A program made the translations under genes and the position numbers. The notes below the pieces were generated by a model. It did not search any database and was not told where the DNA came from. It was given only the letters and a program-made list of their open reading frames with translations. Below are positions 5,520 to 9,180 of a DNA stretch of 9,180 bases, piece after piece. Within the stretch, counting starts at the first letter, position 1; every line of letters begins with the position of its first letter. The stretch is from the NCBI GenBank assembly GCA_025449725.1, contig JANWIU010000094.1, positions 1-9,180 of the forward strand, written 5' to 3'. Source of the stretch: Pseudobdellovibrio sp. (GTDB taxonomy: Bacteria; Bdellovibrionota; Bdellovibrionia; Bdellovibrionales; Bdellovibrionaceae).

Positions 5520-6531
5520 ACAACCCAAATGAATTAACCGGTTTTGCGTTCAAACAAACAAATTTTTCAGATTCACATACTTGAATTACTTTTTCGCGAT
5601 GAATAGGAGAAACCCAAACTAAAACGCAACCGCCGCCACCGGCACCGCAAATCTTAACGGCATAAGCACCCGCTTCAATGCAAATTTTATTTAACTTTTC
5701 AATTTCGGGACTGCTAAAGGCCGGGGTCAGCTGAATGCGGGCTTCATATTCCTTTCGAAACAATTCAGGAAGCTTAGTAAAAGTCTTTGTATTAATACAA
5801 GACTTCATTTCTTCAGCTATCATTTTGATCTTCCAAAGAGCTTCTAATACTTTTTTGTCACCGGTTACCGCACTTTTTAAGACTTCAAAATTATTTAATC
5901 CACTGTGGTGGGAGTGCCCGGTATAAACCAGCAAAAAATACTCCGCAATTGGAGTGTCTTGAAGACTCTGAACCTTCAAAGTCATATTTCGAGCAGTATA
6001 ATCTATGATGTTCAGTCCCCCGCAAACTGCAGGGAAATAATCCTGTGTCCCTGTCGGCGTTCTTAACATTTCAGATTCAATATTATGCGCCAAATGAACT
6101 AATTTTACAGGATCCGGCAAATCCAGTCCCAGCAATACATGCAGGGCTTTGAGGGTTGATATCACGAGACTGCTGCTGCCCCCAAGACCACCGCCAATAG
6201 GGCTTTGCGAGCTGGTGGTTAAGTGAAAACCGTGTTTCAATTGCCCGAATGCAGAATTAAATGGCCTGAATACAGACTTGTAAAAAATTAATGAATCGTC
6301 AGTTGAAGCTGCAAAAGAATTCCAATTCGAAAAAGTCCAAGATTTTTTGAAGTCTAAAGATTCAATTTTAATTTCAGTACTTGAATTTCGCTTTATTTCA
6401 CAACTGGTCCAAATATCAATAGCCACGTTAATGGTGCAAGCATCCTGAACAAAGTTATGTAAAGGCCACATGTCTAATGTACCGCCGGCCAAATCTACAC
6501 GTGTAGGTGATTTAAAAAATATTGTATCCAA
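5512..6531 (-). CDS. GHMP-family sugar kinase (heptose-7-phosphate kinase-like)
   Basis: The 339-residue protein has all three GHMP kinase motifs. The N-terminal substrate-side motif is SPTRVDLAGGTLDMWP (8-23). The ATP-binding loop is PIGGGLGGSSSL (111-122), followed by GTQDYFPA (161-168) with candidate catalytic Asp164. The C-terminal motif is KICGAGGGGCVLVW (293-306). The GGTLD and TQDY..A forms are closest to sugar kinases such as D-glycero-D-manno-heptose 7-phosphate kinase (HddA) or fucose/glucuronate kinases rather than homoserine or mevalonate kinases. The sugar cannot be told from motifs alone. The start is TTG 6531, directly after the upstream TAA with no gap. GGAG at 6538-6541 lies 6 bases before it, and the next in-frame ATG would delete motif 1. 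It is cytoplasmic. It sits between DUF4340 and DUF429 in a tightly packed operon, suggesting a link to envelope sugar metabolism. Confidence 0.85.
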   Translation of the reverse strand: MDTIFFKSPTRVDLAGGTLDMWPLHNFVQDACTINVAIDIWTSCEIKRNSSTEIKIESLDFKKSWTFSNWNSFAASTDDSLIFYKSVFRPFNSAFGQLKHGFHLTTSSQSPIGGGLGGSSSLVISTLKALHVLLGLDLPDPVKLVHLAHNIESEMLRTPTGTQDYFPAVCGGLNIIDYTARNMTLKVQSLQDTPIAEYFLLVYTGHSHHSGLNNFEVLKSAVTGDKKVLEALWKIKMIAEEMKSCINTKTFTKLPELFRKEYEARIQLTPAFSSPEIEKLNKICIEAGAYAVKICGAGGGGCVLVWVSPIHREKVIQVCESEKFVCLNAKPVNSFGLYE

Positions 6532-7956
6532 TTACTTCTCCGTTGCGGCCGGTTCCGGCGGACTAACGTTTTCGACTTTATCAGTTTTCTTTACGATCTT
6601 TTCCGCTTGTAAATTTAAATTGTCTATCGACGCTTTTTCTAAAGCAAAAATTCTATCTGACAATTGAGTTCTGGCATAGAAATATTCCTTTTCTTCTCCA
6701 TTTTTTACCATCTTAAAAGAAGGTCCCCAATTTAACTGCAGTAACAGTTTTTCAGTGTCAGATTTAATTATTAACATGTTTTGACCAACAAATTTGTCTT
6801 TAACATCGCTATCAATAAATTCAGAAATTTTAAGGTCGTGTATTCTTTTTATTGCCTTAACAATTTCTGATTTGTCGACTTCGAGGTACGGCGAATTAGA
6901 AGACCCCATTAACCAACTACCGCTGTTCAAAATTAAGTTAGTTTCGCGGTCGTTACTTTTGAAATAGATTTTCTTCACTTCTTCAGCGCTAAACTGAAAC
7001 GCGGTGATCCTGTCCCTGAGTTTATCCAAATTCAAAACACTGATCGTCTCCCAGATCAGAGGGTTAACCTTCGCTAAATAAGTTGGGCGGTCAGACAATA
7101 AATAGAGCGAGTTGTCCTTCTTCCTTACGTTCATTTTTGCAAGCCAAGAAGATGAATCCGTAAAAAGCTCTATTGAAACAACCGCGCTATCCAGTTCTTT
7201 TTCTTTAAGAAGAGTTTGAGAAGGCTCACCTTCAAATACGTAAGTTTCAATTCTCGAATCTGAGATTTTCTTAAGAATGTCTCGGATTTGATTCTGATCA
7301 AGCATATAATTGTGCTGACTGCTAACCCATTTACCATCGGCCTTTTTCAATTCAAAAGATTCATTCAAAGTTGACAGCTTGATTCGGTCAATACCGGCAA
7401 TATTTTCGCGAAACAAACGTTTATCCCGGTAATCAATCAACTGACTCTCTGCTTTTGCAAACCAAACAGAATTTCCTAAAATGATTTTGCTTCCGGAATC
7501 AATCTGCAGGTAACTTTGCCCTTCGAAGTTCTTCAGGCTGCCGACCGCTACCTGCTCCATTACATCGGCGTTGTTTCTGAAATTGAAAACAGCCAGGGGC
7601 TTATCCAGACCGAATTCACTTAGATCATTCTCGGTGAATTTTGAATCTGTTAGCTTAACAATAGCCACCTGTTTTTCAGCTGCTAAAGTTGCCAACAGGT
7701 CATTAACGGCTTCATTGTCTGCGTCTTCCAGAATGGGTTCATTCAGCTTCCACCCCGTCTGGTCTTTTAGAAGAGAAATTTTGGCATCGTTTTTTACAAC
7801 TTGTATAAAATTAATCTGGTCGGCAGGAAACTTAAGAATCTGTTTTACATTTGAAGCATCAATGTCTTGTGAACTTTTGTATTCAAATAAATACACGTAA
7901 GCTGTTAAAGCAACTGTAACTAAAGCAAAAATAATGGTCTTGTAAGAGGTCTTCAA
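6532..7956 (-). CDS. DUF4340 membrane-anchored protein of a GldG-type ABC operon
   Basis: From TTG 7956 the product is 474 residues: MKTSYK, then one hydrophobic helix (about 7-24), then a large periplasmic region. The DUF4340 character shows in LKFPADQINFIQVVKND, GWKLNEPILEDADNEAVNDLLATL and FGLDKPLAVFNF near the front. A second similar unit follows (LNLDKLRDRITAFQFSAEEVKKIYF, SGSWLMGS, VDKSEIVKAIKRIHDLKISEFI), so the protein looks like an internal duplication. The C-terminus is charged and ends PPEPAATEK. DUF4340 proteins typically follow GldG-like genes and are thought to be accessory parts of ABC systems; substrate and mechanism are unknown. An ATG at 7977 would add seven residues but has no ribosome site. 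TTG 7956 has GGAG 6 bases upstream and overlaps the preceding stop as TTGA, so I prefer it; the choice is moderately sure. Confidence 0.83.
   Translation of the reverse strand: MKTSYKTIIFALVTVALTAYVYLFEYKSSQDIDASNVKQILKFPADQINFIQVVKNDAKISLLKDQTGWKLNEPILEDADNEAVNDLLATLAAEKQVAIVKLTDSKFTENDLSEFGLDKPLAVFNFRNNADVMEQVAVGSLKNFEGQSYLQIDSGSKIILGNSVWFAKAESQLIDYRDKRLFRENIAGIDRIKLSTLNESFELKKADGKWVSSQHNYMLDQNQIRDILKKISDSRIETYVFEGEPSQTLLKEKELDSAVVSIELFTDSSSWLAKMNVRKKDNSLYLLSDRPTYLAKVNPLIWETISVLNLDKLRDRITAFQFSAEEVKKIYFKSNDRETNLILNSGSWLMGSSNSPYLEVDKSEIVKAIKRIHDLKISEFIDSDVKDKFVGQNMLIIKSDTEKLLLQLNWGPSFKMVKNGEEKEYFYARTQLSDRIFALEKASIDNLNLQAEKIVKKTDKVENVSPPEPAATEK
6538..6541 (-). promoter_or_regulatory. Ribosome binding site deciding the TTG start of the sugar kinase
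   Basis: GGAG on the minus strand lies inside the last codons of the DUF4340 gene, 6 bases before TTG 6531. It fixes a non-ATG start for the kinase and indicates coupled translation. Confidence 0.7.
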
Positions 7957-9179
7957 GCGTGTCTCCGGCGATACCATAGAACAATACTTAAAATCATAAG
8001 TACAAATGGCAATGGTATAAACAGACCGATCAACGAGAAATTAAAGAACTGTGAAAACTCTGGCGGCGACACCAGCATTTTAGTTGCCAGAGGCTCTTTC
8101 GCAGAAATAGAGATGAGATCAGTTTCTTTTGTGAGAGAAGAAATGGCGTTTAACGCCAGATCACGGTTCACGTTCTGATAAAGCAAAATATTACTTACGA
8201 AGTCTGCATCCGCGATCACAACAGCAGAATATTCAGCTGAGTTGGCTGTTAACTTCCCTCGTGAGCTGACCGCGATGTTAAATGCATGCGGCTCTCCAAC
8301 ATAGTCTTTACTGTCCAGCTCTTTTAACTCAACGGAATTTTTTGGTGTTCTAACCAGCACTTCCGTTTTAATTCTGTTTGATGTATTAAGCACGTCAATT
8401 GAATGGGGGTTTCGAAATACCGTCATCTGATTGTTCGTAAATACTTTAGTAATCTCGTCATTTGGAGAGTATTCTACGGCCACAGTTGCGGCCTGAGCAT
8501 TGACCACAGCCCCCATCGGCGAATCGAATACGTTGTATACATAATTAGGATTTAGTTCGAGCCCCATCTTCTTCAAAAGAGGGTTAAGACCGTAAGTGTC
8601 CTTTTCATCCATCAACAGCAAAAGGCTTCTGCCGCTGTTCAGATAATCTTCCAGAGATATGATTTCAGAAATCTGAAGCTGTTGAGTCGGTCCGGCTATC
8701 ACTACGGCTGTTGCATCTTGTGGAATCGAAAGCGAACTGGTCAGATTGATTGTTTTTACGGTGTAAGAATTTTTTTCAAGTAATTGTTTAAATCCGAAAA
8801 GACTGGTTTCGCTTTTTTCGTCGTCTAAACTTCTTTCTCCGTGACCTTCAAGAAAGTAAATTGTTTTTTTATGCTTTCTCGTTACTTTGATAATGGCATT
8901 TGTAAAATCCTGCTCTGAATAGTTTTCGATACGGTTTTTAGAGCCCCGGTAATCAATAAATGCTTCGCCTGAACCTTTATTAGCACCGTAGTCCAATGCC
9001 AGGCGCGGCCGTTCATTAATTTCAACAAATTCAAATTTTACCTTATTTGAGATATCTTCGTATTGCTTCACCAACTGGCGGAAGAGCTTTTTGTTTTCTT
9101 CAACCCGTTCAGCACCGTTTTTATAGAAGAATTTTACAACCAGATCGCCTTCAAGGCTGCCAATGATTTTTTTTGACTT
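7953..9179 (-). CDS. GldG-like ABC transporter auxiliary protein, N-terminus beyond window edge
   Basis: The minus-strand frame is open from base 9179 to the stop at 7953 (408 visible residues) with no credible start inside; a TTG at 9074 lies mid-domain. The visible first residues (KKIIGSLEGDLVVKFFYKNG) look like the start of the ABC_transp_aux/GldG periplasmic domain, followed by helix KKLFRQLVKQYEDI. The family signature IYFLEGHGERSLDD is at about visible residues 108-121. AVVIAGPTQQLQISEI, LEDYLNSGRSLLLLMDEKD and a C-terminal membrane helix (about 383-403, before WYRRRHA) complete the typical architecture. GldG works with an ATPase (GldA-like) and a permease (GldF-like); in Bacteroidetes these are tied to gliding, elsewhere their role is unclear. 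Missing upstream are probably an N-terminal membrane helix and the ABC genes. The end overlaps the next gene by 4 bases (TTGA). Confidence 0.85.
   Translation of the reverse strand, partial: KSKKIIGSLEGDLVVKFFYKNGAERVEENKKLFRQLVKQYEDISNKVKFEFVEINERPRLALDYGANKGSGEAFIDYRGSKNRIENYSEQDFTNAIIKVTRKHKKTIYFLEGHGERSLDDEKSETSLFGFKQLLEKNSYTVKTINLTSSLSIPQDATAVVIAGPTQQLQISEIISLEDYLNSGRSLLLLMDEKDTYGLNPLLKKMGLELNPNYVYNVFDSPMGAVVNAQAATVAVEYSPNDEITKVFTNNQMTVFRNPHSIDVLNTSNRIKTEVLVRTPKNSVELKELDSKDYVGEPHAFNIAVSSRGKLTANSAEYSAVVIADADFVSNILLYQNVNRDLALNAISSLTKETDLISISAKEPLATKMLVSPPEFSQFFNFSLIGLFIPLPFVLMILSIVLWYRRRHA
7963..7966 (-). promoter_or_regulatory. Ribosome binding site favouring TTG 7956 for the DUF4340 gene
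   Basis: GGAG on the minus strand lies 6 bases before TTG 7956 and inside the C-terminal codons of the GldG-like gene. It mirrors the kinase start downstream and argues against the ATG at 7977, which has no such site. Confidence 0.6.
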
Positions 9180-9180
9180 C

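Overview
The window reads as chromosomal backbone of a Gram-negative bacterium, most likely a Bdellovibrio-like predator or relative (Bdellovibrionota). The pointers are an AT-leaning, densely packed genome and a mix of housekeeping genes (thymidylate kinase, SecG) with families common in Bdellovibrio and the former deltaproteobacteria: a FecR-like/AgmX-PglI-like fusion, an SPL-family radical SAM protein, and a GldG-like/DUF4340 pair. This placement is an inference from gene content; no rRNA or tRNA is present to confirm it. I see no mobile element, CRISPR array, integrase or RNA gene.

Layout. Bases 1-580 (minus) carry a thymidylate kinase gene cut by the window edge. A 165-base divergent gap with a small inverted repeat separates it from secG (746-1144, plus). 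secG overlaps by 14 bases an anchored FecR-like/AgmX-PglI-like envelope protein (1131-1910). Twelve bases later a converging minus-strand gene (1923-2999) encodes an App1/DUF2183-like HAD phosphatase. A short divergent promoter gap (3000-3055) leads to a plus-strand pair: an unrecognised 150-residue protein (3056-3508) translationally coupled to an SPL-family radical SAM protein (3505-4635). Its stop codon interlocks with that of a converging minus-strand operon.

That operon, read from the right edge, is: a GldG-like ABC-transporter auxiliary protein (partial, 7953-9179), a DUF4340 membrane-anchored protein (6532-7956), a GHMP sugar kinase (5512-6531) and a DUF429 protein (4632-5519). All junctions overlap or abut. 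Two of the starts are best read as TTG codons with a GGAG ribosome site lying inside the preceding gene.

How they fit together. tmk makes dTDP for DNA synthesis and secG belongs to the protein-export channel. The GldG-like/DUF4340 pair would form the periplasmic part of an ABC system, with its ATPase and permease expected just beyond the right edge. The sugar kinase and DUF429 protein appended to it are the least explained combination here. The radical SAM protein lacks the hydrogen-donor cysteine of true spore photoproduct lyase, so its chemistry is open, and its small coupled partner is unknown. These two spots are the best candidates for undescribed biology, but nothing in the window proves a new system.
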